Source of the DNA: Roseococcus pinisoli
GTDB lineage: Bacteria; Pseudomonadota; Alphaproteobacteria; Acetobacterales; Acetobacteraceae
Direction: 5' to 3'
Length of the DNA: 64,000 nt
NCBI RefSeq assembly: GCF_018413645.1
Contig: NZ_JAHCDA010000005.1
Span: 62,001-126,000 of the forward strand
Positions 34,138 through 42,157 of the stretch are shown piece by piece. Under the pieces are notes generated by a model. That model saw only the letters and a list, made by a program, of their open reading frames with translations. It ran no database searches and was not told the DNA's origin. The position numbers and the translations under genes were made by a program. How positions within the stretch are numbered: position 1 is the stretch's first letter; each line of letters opens with the position of its first letter.

Positions 34138-34176
34138 AAAGCCTATCCCCCGCCGCGGCCTGCGCCGTGGCGGGGG
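34136..34176 (-). terminator. Intrinsic terminator after mscL
   Basis: Long stem (34147-34159 with 34164-34176, one G-U pair) and small loop; on the minus strand followed by ATAGGCTTTTT. Ends mscL; the same hairpin may serve the convergent acyl-CoA dehydrogenase-like gene. Confidence 0.7.
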
Positions 34177-34185
34177 AAGCGGCCC

Positions 34186-34659
34186 TTAGGCTGCCGGCGG
34201 AGGCGTCGCGCCTTCGCGCCCGTTCTGCACCTTCAGCTCGTCGCGAATCTCGGTGAGCAGCTGCTCGGTGGGCGACGGGCCGGACTTCTTGCCGGATTCC
34301 AGGCCGATCTTCATCAGCACGCGAACCAGCCAGAAGACGGCGAAGCCCACGATCGTGAACTTGATGACCGCGTTGATGAAACGGCCGACGCCGATGACGG
34401 CCGCGCCGCCCTGGCGTGTCGCCTCCAGCGTCGCCTGACGCTCACCGCTCAGCACCACGAAGAGGTTCGAGAAGTCGATCCCGCCGACCAGCAGGCCGAT
34501 GAGCGGATTGATCAGATCCTCCACCACCGAGCTGACCACCGCCGTGAAGGCCGCGCCGATGACCACGCCGACGGCGAGGTCGATCACGTTGCCGCGCATG
34601 AGGAAGGATTTGAAATCCCGGAGCCATTGCGGCTGAGGGATCGAGATCGGCGGTGGCAT
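34186..34659 (-). CDS. mscL: Large-conductance mechanosensitive channel MscL
   Basis: 157 residues from MPPPISIP (34659, ACGGAG eight bases upstream). It shows the N-terminal helix and first pore helix (FLMRGNVIDLAVGVVIGAAFTAVVSSVVEDLINP), second helix (FINAVIKFTIVGFAVFWLVRVL) and a cytoplasmic C-terminal helix (TEQLLTEIRDELK). Inner-membrane pentamer that opens under osmotic downshock. Single-gene unit between two hairpin/regulator regions. Confidence 0.95.
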   Translation of the reverse strand: MPPPISIPQPQWLRDFKSFLMRGNVIDLAVGVVIGAAFTAVVSSVVEDLINPLIGLLVGGIDFSNLFVVLSGERQATLEATRQGGAAVIGVGRFINAVIKFTIVGFAVFWLVRVLMKIGLESGKKSGPSPTEQLLTEIRDELKVQNGREGATPPPAA

Positions 34660-34810
34660 CAAGCAACTCCGTGAGAGGTTCCGCACGCATTCCACAGGAT
34701 ACGCCGTGGCCGGCGCAAGTGCTTGGTACGCGGTTACACCCGCCCGCTAACCCGCGGCCTGCCTAAGCTTACAAGGAGTGGAAAGGCCCCGGGGCGGAAA
34801 CTTCGGCGCC

Positions 34811-35281
34811 CTAACCGTCCGACAGGCGCTGCAGCAGCTCGAGCAGATGGTCGCGCTCGGCCGGGGTGAGCATGGCCATCAGCGTGTCGTTGGCCCGTTG
34901 GCCCGCGGCCTGGCCTTCCTGCAGCAGCCGCTCTCCTTCCGGCGTGATGGTGAGCACGCGCATCCGGCGGTCCATCGGGTTGGAGCCCGTCTGGATGAAG
35001 CCGCGGTCGATGAGGCGCCGCACGACCCCCTGCACGGTCGAGGAATCCATCGCGGCCAGGCGCCCCAGATGGTTCTGCGTGGCGCTGCCGAGCTCTGCCA
35101 GCCGCACGAGCGTCGCGAATTGGGGGCCGGTCAGGCCGAGGCCGGCCGCATATTCCTGGAACAGCGACTGGTAGCGCTGGTGCGCGCGTCGGAGCAGGTG
35201 CCCGGCCGAGATGTCGAGCAGATAGGGGCTCGGCTCGGGGTGCTGCTCAAGGGGCAAGGTGTCGTCGCAGATATCGCTCAT
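34811..35281 (-). CDS. MarR-family transcriptional regulator
   Basis: About 156 residues from MSDICDD (35281). The winged-helix core is clear: GLTGPQFATLVRLAELGSATQNHLGRLAAMDSSTVQGVVRRLIDRGFI, then the DRRMRVLTITPEGERLL wing. An ATG at 35356 would add 25 residues with atypical codons. Divergent from the TRAP transporter operon, which it may control in response to the transported acid. Confidence 0.88.
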   Translation of the reverse strand: MSDICDDTLPLEQHPEPSPYLLDISAGHLLRRAHQRYQSLFQEYAAGLGLTGPQFATLVRLAELGSATQNHLGRLAAMDSSTVQGVVRRLIDRGFIQTGSNPMDRRMRVLTITPEGERLLQEGQAAGQRANDTLMAMLTPAERDHLLELLQRLSDG

Positions 35282-35436
35282 CTCATCCCGAATTCCCTGC
35301 CCATCGCAGCCCTGCGGCCATTCCAGGTCAAGATGCGGCGGGTGGCAATCTGTCATTGCTTCTAGATGAGCGTTTCTTTATGCGGGAAGTATCCGCCGTT
35401 CGAGCGGGGTGAAAAAAAATAAATGGGGAGTGCCTC

Positions 35437-36573
35437 ATGTCCGTTTCCAAGATCGGCAGCCGCCGTGGGCTGCTGAAGGCGTCTGCTGTTGCAGCAACCG
35501 GTGCCGCCGTACTTGCCACGCCGAGCGTCAGCCGCGCGCAGACCGTGGTCCTTCGCTTCCAGTCCACCTGGCCGCAGCGCGACATCTTCCATGAATTCGC
35601 ACAGGACTACGCGACGCGCGTGAACAACAATGCGGGCGGCCGCCTGCGCGTGGAGCTTCTCGCCGCCGGCGCGGTGGTCGGGGCCTTCCAGCTGATGGAT
35701 GCGGTGCATACCGGCACGCTCGATGGCGGCCACGGCGTCTCCGCCTATTGGTTCGGCCGGAACAAGGCCTTCAGCCTGTTCGGGACCACGCCGCCCTGGT
35801 TCGGCGACGCCAACCAGATGCTCGGCTGGTTCTACTACGGCGGCGGCGAGGCGCTCTACAAGGAGCTGCTGCACGACGTGCTGCGCCTCAACGTCGTGGG
35901 CTTCATGTCGGGCCCGATGCCCACGCAGCCGCTCGGCTGGTTCCGCAACCCGATCGAGCGCGCGGATCAGGTGCGCGGCCTGCGCTACCGCACCGTCGGC
36001 CTCGCGACCGACCTCTTCCAGGAGATGGGCGCGGCCGTGGTCGCGCTGCCGGGCGGCGAGATCGTGCCCGCGCTGGAGCGCGGCGTCATCGACGCGGCGG
36101 AGTTCAACAACCCCTCCTCCGACCGCGTGCTCGGCTTCCCGGACGTCGCCAAGAATTTCTACATCCAGAGCTACCACCAGGCGGTGGAGTGCTTCGAGAT
36201 CCTCTGGAACAAGCCTAAGCTCGAGGGCCTTCCCGCCGAGCAGCAGGCCCTGCTGCGCCTGGCCGCCGAGGCGGCCTCGGCCGACATGTCCTGGAAGCTG
36301 CAGGACCGCTATTCGCGCGACCTGCTCGGCATGGCGCAGCAGCAGGGCGTGAACGTGCGGGCGACGCCGCGTCCCATCCTCGATGCGCAGCTGCAGGCCT
36401 GGGATCGCGTGATCGCCAAGATGGAGGGCGACAACAGCTCGCCGGCCAATGGCCCGCTGTTCAAGAAAATTTGCGACAGCCAGCGCGAATGGTGCCGCCG
36501 CGTGGGCAATTTCTCCCTGCGCTACCAGGTCAGCCCGGTGGTTTCCTACAACCACTTTTTCGCCCGCGGCTGA
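35437..36573 (+). CDS. dctP: TRAP transporter substrate-binding protein, DctP/TakP-like
   Basis: 378 residues with a Tat-type signal (GSRRGLLKASAVAATGAAVL, cleavage near SRA-Q). The mature protein has the DctP-family PMPTQPLGWFRNP and VALPGGEIVPALERGVIDAAEFN segments, the latter holding the Arg/Asn region used for carboxylate contact. Resembles binding proteins for 2-oxo acids or aromatic/aliphatic carboxylates; ligand unknown. First gene of dctP-dctQ-dctM-hydratase, with an attenuator-like hairpin after it, typical for making more binding protein than permease. Confidence 0.92.
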   Translation: MSVSKIGSRRGLLKASAVAATGAAVLATPSVSRAQTVVLRFQSTWPQRDIFHEFAQDYATRVNNNAGGRLRVELLAAGAVVGAFQLMDAVHTGTLDGGHGVSAYWFGRNKAFSLFGTTPPWFGDANQMLGWFYYGGGEALYKELLHDVLRLNVVGFMSGPMPTQPLGWFRNPIERADQVRGLRYRTVGLATDLFQEMGAAVVALPGGEIVPALERGVIDAAEFNNPSSDRVLGFPDVAKNFYIQSYHQAVECFEILWNKPKLEGLPAEQQALLRLAAEAASADMSWKLQDRYSRDLLGMAQQQGVNVRATPRPILDAQLQAWDRVIAKMEGDNSSPANGPLFKKICDSQREWCRRVGNFSLRYQVSPVVSYNHFFARG

Positions 36574-36596
36574 CTTCCGCACGAAGGACGTCGTCA

Positions 36597-36624
36597 GGGC
36601 CCGGAACGCTTCCGGGCCCCTTTT
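36597..36624 (+). terminator. Partial terminator between dctP and dctQ
   Basis: Nine-base perfect stem GGGCCCGGA / TCCGGGCCC with a 5-base loop, followed by CTTTTC. A weak intrinsic terminator here would lower dctQ and dctM expression relative to dctP. Confidence 0.7.
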
Positions 36625-36651
36625 CTGCCGTGCAGAGGGAGGCGGGAAAAC

Positions 36652-37371
36652 TTGACCGACAGCATATTCATCGGCGGCCTGGCCTGTCTGGTCGTCGCCG
36701 CGCTGATCGTGGGCATCGCATTTTCGGGCAGCGCGACGGTAAGCCGGGCCCTGCTCGCGGTAGACAGGCTCTCGACCTTCGTCGGGCAGACCTTCTCCTG
36801 GTGCATCCTGCTCCTGACGCTCGTCATCACCTACGAGGTCATCGCCCGGAAGTTCTTCGCGGCGCCGAGCAACTGGGGATATGACACCCAATACATGCTC
36901 TACGGCCTGCTGTTCATGTTCGCGGGCGCCTACGCGCTCAGTCGGAACGGGCATGTCCGCGGCGATTTCCTCTACCGCATGATGGCCGCCCGCCGGCAGG
37001 CGATGCTCGACCTCCTGCTCTACATCCTGTTCTTCTTCCCCGCGATCTTCGCCTTCATGATCGCGGGCTATCATTTCTTCGAGCTGAGCTGGCTGCAGAA
37101 CGAGCGCAGCATGTTCTCGCCCTCCGGCCCGATCCTCTGGCCCTTCAAGGGCATCATCCCGATCGTGGGCTTCCTCCTGCTGCTCCAGGGCCTCGCCGAA
37201 GTGGTGCGCTGCGTGCGCTGCATCCGCAGCGGCGAATGGCCGCAGCGCCTCTCCGACGTGGAGGAACTCGACCAGATCATCCTCGCCAAGGCCGCCGAGC
37301 AATCGCCGGAGGAACTCGCCCGCGCGCTCGCCGAAGAGGGTGACGCCGCGCTGACCGCCAAGGGACCGTGA
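36652..37371 (+). CDS. dctQ: TRAP transporter small permease DctQ
   Basis: 239 residues with four hydrophobic helices; the EVIARKFFAAPSNWGYDTQYMLYGLLFMFAGAYAL part is typical of DctQ. The start is TTG (36652), preceded by a strong GGGAGG site. Its stop overlaps the dctM start region by four bases. Inner membrane. Confidence 0.9.
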   Translation: MTDSIFIGGLACLVVAALIVGIAFSGSATVSRALLAVDRLSTFVGQTFSWCILLLTLVITYEVIARKFFAAPSNWGYDTQYMLYGLLFMFAGAYALSRNGHVRGDFLYRMMAARRQAMLDLLLYILFFFPAIFAFMIAGYHFFELSWLQNERSMFSPSGPILWPFKGIIPIVGFLLLLQGLAEVVRCVRCIRSGEWPQRLSDVEELDQIILAKAAEQSPEELARALAEEGDAALTAKGP

Positions 37372-38789
37372 CGCTCATGATTTCCGACGCCGGCCTCGGC
37401 CTGACGCAGCTCTTCCTCTTCCTCTTTTTCATTCTGCTGGGCTTCCCCATCGCCTTTACCCTGATGGCGATGGGGCTGTTCTTCGGCTACCTCGGCATGG
37501 GCGACCGCGTGTTCGACCTGCTGATCCAGCGCACCTACGCGGTCATGAGCAGCGACGTGCTGATCTCCGTGCCGCTCTTCGTGCTGATGGGCTACATCAT
37601 CGAACGCGCGAACATCCTCGACCGGCTGTTCCGTGCGCTGCAGATGGCCTCGGGCAATATCCCCGGCAGCCTCGCCGTCGCCACGCTCGCCACCTGCGCG
37701 CTCTTCGCCACGGCCACCGGCATCGTGGGCGCGGTGGTGACGCTGATGGGCCTGCTCGCCTTCCCGGCCATGCTGCGCGCGGGCTACGACCCGAAGCTCG
37801 CGGCCGGCGTGGTCTGCGCGGGCGGGTGCCTCGGCATCCTCATCCCGCCCTCCATCATGCTGATCCTCTATGGCGCGACGGCGGGCGTCTCGGTCGTGCA
37901 GCTCTATGCCGCGGCCTTCCTGCCGGGCCTCATGCTGGCCGGCCTCTACATCGTCTATGTGATCGGGCTCGCGATCATCCGGCCGGAGGTGGCGCCGCGC
38001 CTGCCGCCCGAGGCGGTGAAGGTGCCCTTCGGCAAGCTTTTCTGGGCGCTGCTGACCAGCTTCTTCCCGCTCGCCCTGCTGATCTCGATGGTGCTCGGCG
38101 CCATCCTGATGGGCCTCGCCACGCCGTCCGAGGCAGCGGCGATGGGCAGCCTCGGCTCGCTGGTTCTGGCCGTGGCCTATCGCTCCTTCTCCTTCGAGAA
38201 GCTGAAGGAGAGCGTGTTCCTTACGGCGCGCACCAGCGCCATGGTCTGCTGGCTCTTCGTCGGCTCCTACATCTTCAGCTCGGTCTTCGGCTATCTGGGC
38301 GGCCAGGGCGTGGTGGAGGAATTCGTCAAATCGCTGCCGCTCAACACCGTCACCTTCCTGCTGCTGGCACAGGCGATCGTCTTCATTCTCGGCTGGCCGC
38401 TGGAATGGACGGAGATCATCGTGATCTTCGTGCCGATCTTCCTGCCGCTGCTGGACGATTTCGGCGTGGACCCGATGTTCTTCGGCGTCCTCATCGCGCT
38501 GAACCTGCAGACGAGCTTCCTCTCGCCCCCGGTCGCCATGGCGGCCTTCTACCTGAAGGGCGTGGCGCCGAAGCACGTGAAGCTGGAGGACATCTTCCGC
38601 GGCTGCATGCCCTTCATCGGCATCGTCCTGCTCACCATGATCGCGGTCTATGTCTTCCCCGGCATCGTGACCTGGCTGCCGGACCAGCTATATGGAGGGG
38701 AGTCAGGTCCGCCCGCGATCCAGATGGATTCCGCGCCGGCGGGCGGCTTCCAGGAAGAAGAGATTCCCGAATTGCCCCCCCTTCGATGA
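37368..38789 (+). CDS. dctM: TRAP transporter large permease DctM
   Basis: 473 residues with about 12 hydrophobic helices and the DctM features GFPIAFTLMAMGLFFGYLG, CLGILIPPSIMLILYG and LNLQTSFLSPPVAMAAFYL. Sodium-driven uptake channel partner of DctP and DctQ. GTG at 37368 overlaps the dctQ stop; an ATG at 37377 is an equally possible start. Ends in an ATGA overlap with the hydratase-like gene. Confidence 0.93.
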   Translation: MTLMISDAGLGLTQLFLFLFFILLGFPIAFTLMAMGLFFGYLGMGDRVFDLLIQRTYAVMSSDVLISVPLFVLMGYIIERANILDRLFRALQMASGNIPGSLAVATLATCALFATATGIVGAVVTLMGLLAFPAMLRAGYDPKLAAGVVCAGGCLGILIPPSIMLILYGATAGVSVVQLYAAAFLPGLMLAGLYIVYVIGLAIIRPEVAPRLPPEAVKVPFGKLFWALLTSFFPLALLISMVLGAILMGLATPSEAAAMGSLGSLVLAVAYRSFSFEKLKESVFLTARTSAMVCWLFVGSYIFSSVFGYLGGQGVVEEFVKSLPLNTVTFLLLAQAIVFILGWPLEWTEIIVIFVPIFLPLLDDFGVDPMFFGVLIALNLQTSFLSPPVAMAAFYLKGVAPKHVKLEDIFRGCMPFIGIVLLTMIAVYVFPGIVTWLPDQLYGGESGPPAIQMDSAPAGGFQEEEIPELPPLR

Positions 38790-39493
38790 GTGAGACTTCC
38801 GCCGCCCAGGCGGCCCGTTACCTGGCGGAGGCCTGGACCTCCGGCGATCCGCTCGCGCCCTTGCCCGAGGGGCTTGCCCCTCAGGACATGGCCGCGGGCG
38901 AGGCCATCGCGGCCGAGCTGGTATCGTCGCTCGGCCTTCCCGTCTGCGGCCTGCGCCTCGCACCTGGGCCGGACGGGCTGTCGCGGATCGCGGCGCCCCT
39001 TCTGGAGCCGCGCATGCTGCGCGCGGGCACGCCCATCGCGCTGTCCACGCTGCGCCACCCGCGCATCTCCGCCGGCGTGCTGGGCGTCCTGGCCGAGCCG
39101 CTGGAGGCCGCGGGCGAACCCGTCTTCTCCGCCCTGCATCCGGTGATCGACATCGCCGCCAGCCGCTATTCCGCGCCCGCGACCGACGGCGCGCATCAGC
39201 TTGCCGACCTCAACGGCCTCGGCCTCGTGCTGGTGGGCAAGCGCTGGATCGGCGCGGTGCCGGAGGATGCCGAGGCGCGCATCAGCCTCACGGGCATGCG
39301 CCCGCGGCCGCTGCGCGCGCCGCTCGCGGCCCTGATGCGGGAGGCCGCCGAGGCCGCCCTCCGCTGGGGCGGCCTGCCGGCCGGCGCGGTGCTGGTGGTG
39401 TCGGGCCTGGCCACGGGCTCCCCGCCCCTGCCGGGCCAGAAATGGTCCGCCGCCATCCCGCCCGTGGGCCGGATCACGGCCGTCCTGGGATAG
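38786..39493 (+). CDS. 2-keto-4-pentenoate hydratase-like protein
   Basis: 235 residues. N-terminal AARYLAEAWTSGDPLAPLPEGL and the later QLADLNGLGLVLVGKRW match the MhpD/hydratase branch of the fumarylacetoacetate hydrolase fold. The metal-site region is hard to identify and the protein is somewhat shorter than typical 260-residue hydratases, so activity is unproven. The ATG at 38786 overlaps the dctM stop, which suggests that the transported acid enters a ring-cleavage or keto-acid pathway using this step. Confidence 0.7.
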   Translation: MSETSAAQAARYLAEAWTSGDPLAPLPEGLAPQDMAAGEAIAAELVSSLGLPVCGLRLAPGPDGLSRIAAPLLEPRMLRAGTPIALSTLRHPRISAGVLGVLAEPLEAAGEPVFSALHPVIDIAASRYSAPATDGAHQLADLNGLGLVLVGKRWIGAVPEDAEARISLTGMRPRPLRAPLAALMREAAEAALRWGGLPAGAVLVVSGLATGSPPLPGQKWSAAIPPVGRITAVLG

Positions 39494-39536
39494 CCGAAGG
39501 GGTGGAGCGCCGCCTTCGCCGCGGCGCCCGACCGCT

Positions 39537-40010
39537 CTACCGGATGGCGTAGACGTCGTAGCGCGGGCCGGTGGGCGGGCGCTGCCCCACGCCGACCGCG
39601 ATCACCCGGTTCATCCAGGCGAGGTCGGCCGCGCCCGTCGTGAAGCGCATCGCCACGCGGAAATAATAGTCGGCCGCCGGCACCGCCTCGCCGGCATTGA
39701 GCCGCGCCAGCACCTCCGGCGCGCCGGTCCGCACCCCCGAATACTGGGCATAGACGAGGCTTCCCGAGGCGGCCCGGATCGTCAGGCGGACGTCCATATG
39801 CGCGGTGCCGTCGGCCTCCACGCGCAGCCAGTCGGCCGCCGTGCCGCCCAGGACCTCGCCCTGCAGCCGAGGCCCGGCGACCTTGCCGCCAGTGACGTTG
39901 ATGATGCGCAGGTCGAAGCCGTCCGGCCCCTTGCCCACCATCTGCGGGGTGCCCACGGCGAGTTCCATGGTGAAGAGATGCTCGCTGGCGAGCGGCAGAA
40001 TTTCGGGCAT
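39537..40010 (-). CDS. DUF3237 family protein
   Basis: 157 residues matching the UPF0311/DUF3237 beta-barrel group: SEHLFTMELAVGTPQMVG, RIINVTGGKVAGPRLQGEVL and YYFRVAMRFTTGAADLAWMNRVIAVGVG. No catalytic residues are known for this family. Downstream of the RMD1-family gene by 39 bases. Confidence 0.85.
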   Translation of the reverse strand: MPEILPLASEHLFTMELAVGTPQMVGKGPDGFDLRIINVTGGKVAGPRLQGEVLGGTAADWLRVEADGTAHMDVRLTIRAASGSLVYAQYSGVRTGAPEVLARLNAGEAVPAADYYFRVAMRFTTGAADLAWMNRVIAVGVGQRPPTGPRYDVYAIR

Positions 40011-40049
40011 TCGTTGTCCTCCCTGAAGCGCGAGGATGCCCGCCCGCGG

Positions 40050-40826
40050 CTAGCGCAGCAATCCATAGAGCGTCGCCACCACCTCGATGCCGATGAAGAG
40101 CGCGACGGCGATCTCCAGCACCTGCGAGCGCTGCCCCTGGATCAGCGACAGCAGCGTCTGCATCGTCTCGCCGATCACCACCAGCTTGGCATCGAGCGCG
40201 GCGGAGCGGTCGGCGAGTTCATATTCCTCGGCGAGGCGCTGGTGCAGGCGCTCGAGCTCGGCATGCTCCCACAGCGTCTCGGGGCGGTCGCCGGCCTGCA
40301 CGCGCGCGGTGGCGTGGCTGCGCGCGGCCAGCGCGTCGCCCACGGCGCGCAGCAGCCGGCGGGAGAAGATGGCGAGGCGCCCGGTCCGGCGCAGGCTGGC
40401 GACCACGGGATCCATCCCGTCCAGCGTGCGGGCGAGCTCGCCCTCCTGATGGGTAAGCGCCGCGCTCTTGGCCATGGCCTCGGCGACCAGCGCCAGGCGC
40501 GGCGGCGCGAAGTCGATCAGCTGGATCTCGCCGCCTTCGGCCACATCATCGCGGGCGGCGCCATCGGCGATCCAGGCGCGCTCCTCCACCGGAAGGTCGA
40601 GCGGCGAGGAGATGCGGTCCCGCAGCAGGCGCAGCATCGCGTCGCGCTCGGCCTCGGTGGCGCCGAAGAGCACCAGCCCGCCCCAGCGGAAGACGAAGGC
40701 CCCGAGGCCAGGGCCGTCGCGCAGCATGACGGGATCGGCGCCGCTGCCGGCGGCGCGGGCCAGGCCGCGGAGCTCCAGGCGCTCCCCCAGCAGGAAGGCC
40801 TGCGCCTGGATCCGCGTGCCGCTCAA
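40050..40826 (-). CDS. RMD1-family (DUF155) protein with C-terminal membrane anchor
   Basis: About 258 residues. DUF155 segments: GLGAFVFRWGGLVLFGATEAE, RLAIFSRRLLRAVGDAL and YELADRSAALDAKLVVIGETMQTL, then a C-terminal hydrophobic helix (LEIAVALFIGIEVVATLYGLL). Yeast and human relatives (Rmd1, RMND1) are mitochondrial; bacterial function is unknown. I start it at TTG 40826, just past the rhodanese stop, because the larger open frame runs through the rhodanese gene out of phase. Confidence 0.75.
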   Translation of the reverse strand: MSGTRIQAQAFLLGERLELRGLARAAGSGADPVMLRDGPGLGAFVFRWGGLVLFGATEAERDAMLRLLRDRISSPLDLPVEERAWIADGAARDDVAEGGEIQLIDFAPPRLALVAEAMAKSAALTHQEGELARTLDGMDPVVASLRRTGRLAIFSRRLLRAVGDALAARSHATARVQAGDRPETLWEHAELERLHQRLAEEYELADRSAALDAKLVVIGETMQTLLSLIQGQRSQVLEIAVALFIGIEVVATLYGLLR

Positions 40827-40836
40827 CCCCGTGCTG

Positions 40837-41253
40837 TCAGCGCTGGCGCCAGGGCAGGTTGTTGGCCTTCCAGCCCGCCACGCGGCCGCGATGGCCCTCG
40901 TGGTCGACCGGGCCCTCGAAGCCGTCGGCAACGTTGAAGGCCTGCGGGAAACCGGCCGCCTGTGCCGCCTGGCCCGCCGCGAGGCTGCGCGCGCCGGAGC
41001 GGCAGAGGTAGTAGACGTGGCTGTCGGCCGTCACGCCGGCCTTACGCAGATGCTCAGCGAAATGGCCGTTCACCTGCATGGTGGGAAAGACCTGCCAGGG
41101 GATGAGCACGACCTGCTTGCCCAGGGAGGAGAGATCGGGGACGCCCACGAAATTCCATTCGGCATCGGTCCGCACGTCCACCAGGACGGCGTTGGGATCG
41201 GCTTCGAGCGCAGCCCAGCTATCGGCGGGCGAAACGTCGGGCACACCGGACAT
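40837..41253 (-). CDS. Rhodanese-like sulfurtransferase
   Basis: 138 residues: a single rhodanese domain with NAVLVDVRTDAEWNFVGVPD and the active-site cysteine in YLCRSGARSLAAG. ATG at 41253 has AAAGGAG seven bases upstream. Single-domain proteins like this transfer sulfane sulfur; partner unknown. Followed after 10 bases by the RMD1-family gene. Confidence 0.9.
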   Translation of the reverse strand: MSGVPDVSPADSWAALEADPNAVLVDVRTDAEWNFVGVPDLSSLGKQVVLIPWQVFPTMQVNGHFAEHLRKAGVTADSHVYYLCRSGARSLAAGQAAQAAGFPQAFNVADGFEGPVDHEGHRGRVAGWKANNLPWRQR

Positions 41254-41348
41254 GGCTTGCTCCTTTGGTATGGGGGCCCCGACAATGGTGTCAGGATGGT
41301 GCGGGGGCAATGCAGCCCCATGGATTCGCGACGAATTTCGGAGGCCGC

Positions 41349-42083
41349 ATGCGCCTGGGCTTTCTCACCCCCTCCTCCAACACGGTGCTGGAACCGGCCA
41401 TCGCGGCCCTGCTGCGCGACCATCCGGAGATCACCGCGCATTTCGCGCGCTTCCGGGTGACGGCGATCAACCTCGGCGAGGCCTCCAGGGGCCAGTTCGA
41501 CACGGGGCCGATCCTGGCCGCGGCGGAGCTGCTGGCGGATGCCAAGGTGGCGGCGATCTGCTGGGCCGGGACCTCCGGCAGCTGGCTCGGCGTCACGCAG
41601 GACGAGGCGCTCTGCGCCGCCATCACCGCGCGGACCGGCATCCCCGCGACGACGGCGACCCTGGCGCTGCATGAGGCGCTGCGGGCGGCCGGGGCGCGGC
41701 GCGTGGCGTTGGTGACGCCCTATCTGGCCGAGGTCCAGGCGGCGATCGTCGCCAATCTGGAGGGCGCGGGCCTCACCGTCACGGCGGAGCGGCATCTCGA
41801 GGATCCCGGCAATTACAGCTTCGCGCTCCATGCCGCGGAGACGGTGGACACGCTGGTGGAGGCGGCCGTGGCCGAGGCGCCGACGGAGGCCGTGATCATC
41901 CATTGCACGAATTTCCGCGGCCTGCCGGGCGCGGTGGCGCTGGAGGAACGGCTGGGGCCTCTCATCCTGGATTCCGTCGCGGTCTCGGTCTGGGGCGCGC
42001 TAGGCGCGGCAGGTGCCCGGGCCGGATTGCCCGGCGGGCGGCTGTTCCGGCTTGCCGGGCAGCTAGATGACGGGGCGCGCTGA
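41349..42083 (+). CDS. Asp/Glu racemase-family (maleate isomerase / arylmalonate decarboxylase-like) enzyme
   Basis: 244 residues from ATG 41349 (MRLGFLTPSSN, GGAGG upstream). Two cysteines in ICWAGTSGSWLG and VIIHCTNFRGLP are in the positions of the catalytic pair of this superfamily, and TPSSNTVLEP is a maleate isomerase-like start. It probably isomerises or decarboxylates a small dicarboxylate; which one is open. Divergent from the rhodanese gene. A Zur-like half site overlaps its stop. Confidence 0.8.
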   Translation: MRLGFLTPSSNTVLEPAIAALLRDHPEITAHFARFRVTAINLGEASRGQFDTGPILAAAELLADAKVAAICWAGTSGSWLGVTQDEALCAAITARTGIPATTATLALHEALRAAGARRVALVTPYLAEVQAAIVANLEGAGLTVTAERHLEDPGNYSFALHAAETVDTLVEAAVAEAPTEAVIIHCTNFRGLPGAVALEERLGPLILDSVAVSVWGALGAAGARAGLPGGRLFRLAGQLDDGAR

Positions 42084-42130
42084 AATGTTATACTGTCCAT
42101 CTTGCCGATAGTGATGTTATAGTATTACGT
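42083..42130 (+). promoter_or_regulatory. Two Zur-box-like sites upstream of the zinc receptor gene
   Basis: GAAATGTTATA at 42082-42092 matches one half of the Zur consensus, and GTTATAGTATTAC at 42116-42128 matches GTTATAnTATAAC with one mismatch. Both lie in the short gap before a ZnuD-like receptor gene, where zinc-dependent repression is expected. Strong local AT-richness against a 70% GC background supports a regulatory role. Confidence 0.65.
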
Positions 42131-42157
42131 AATCCTTGAACGCCTCAAGGGTTACTC

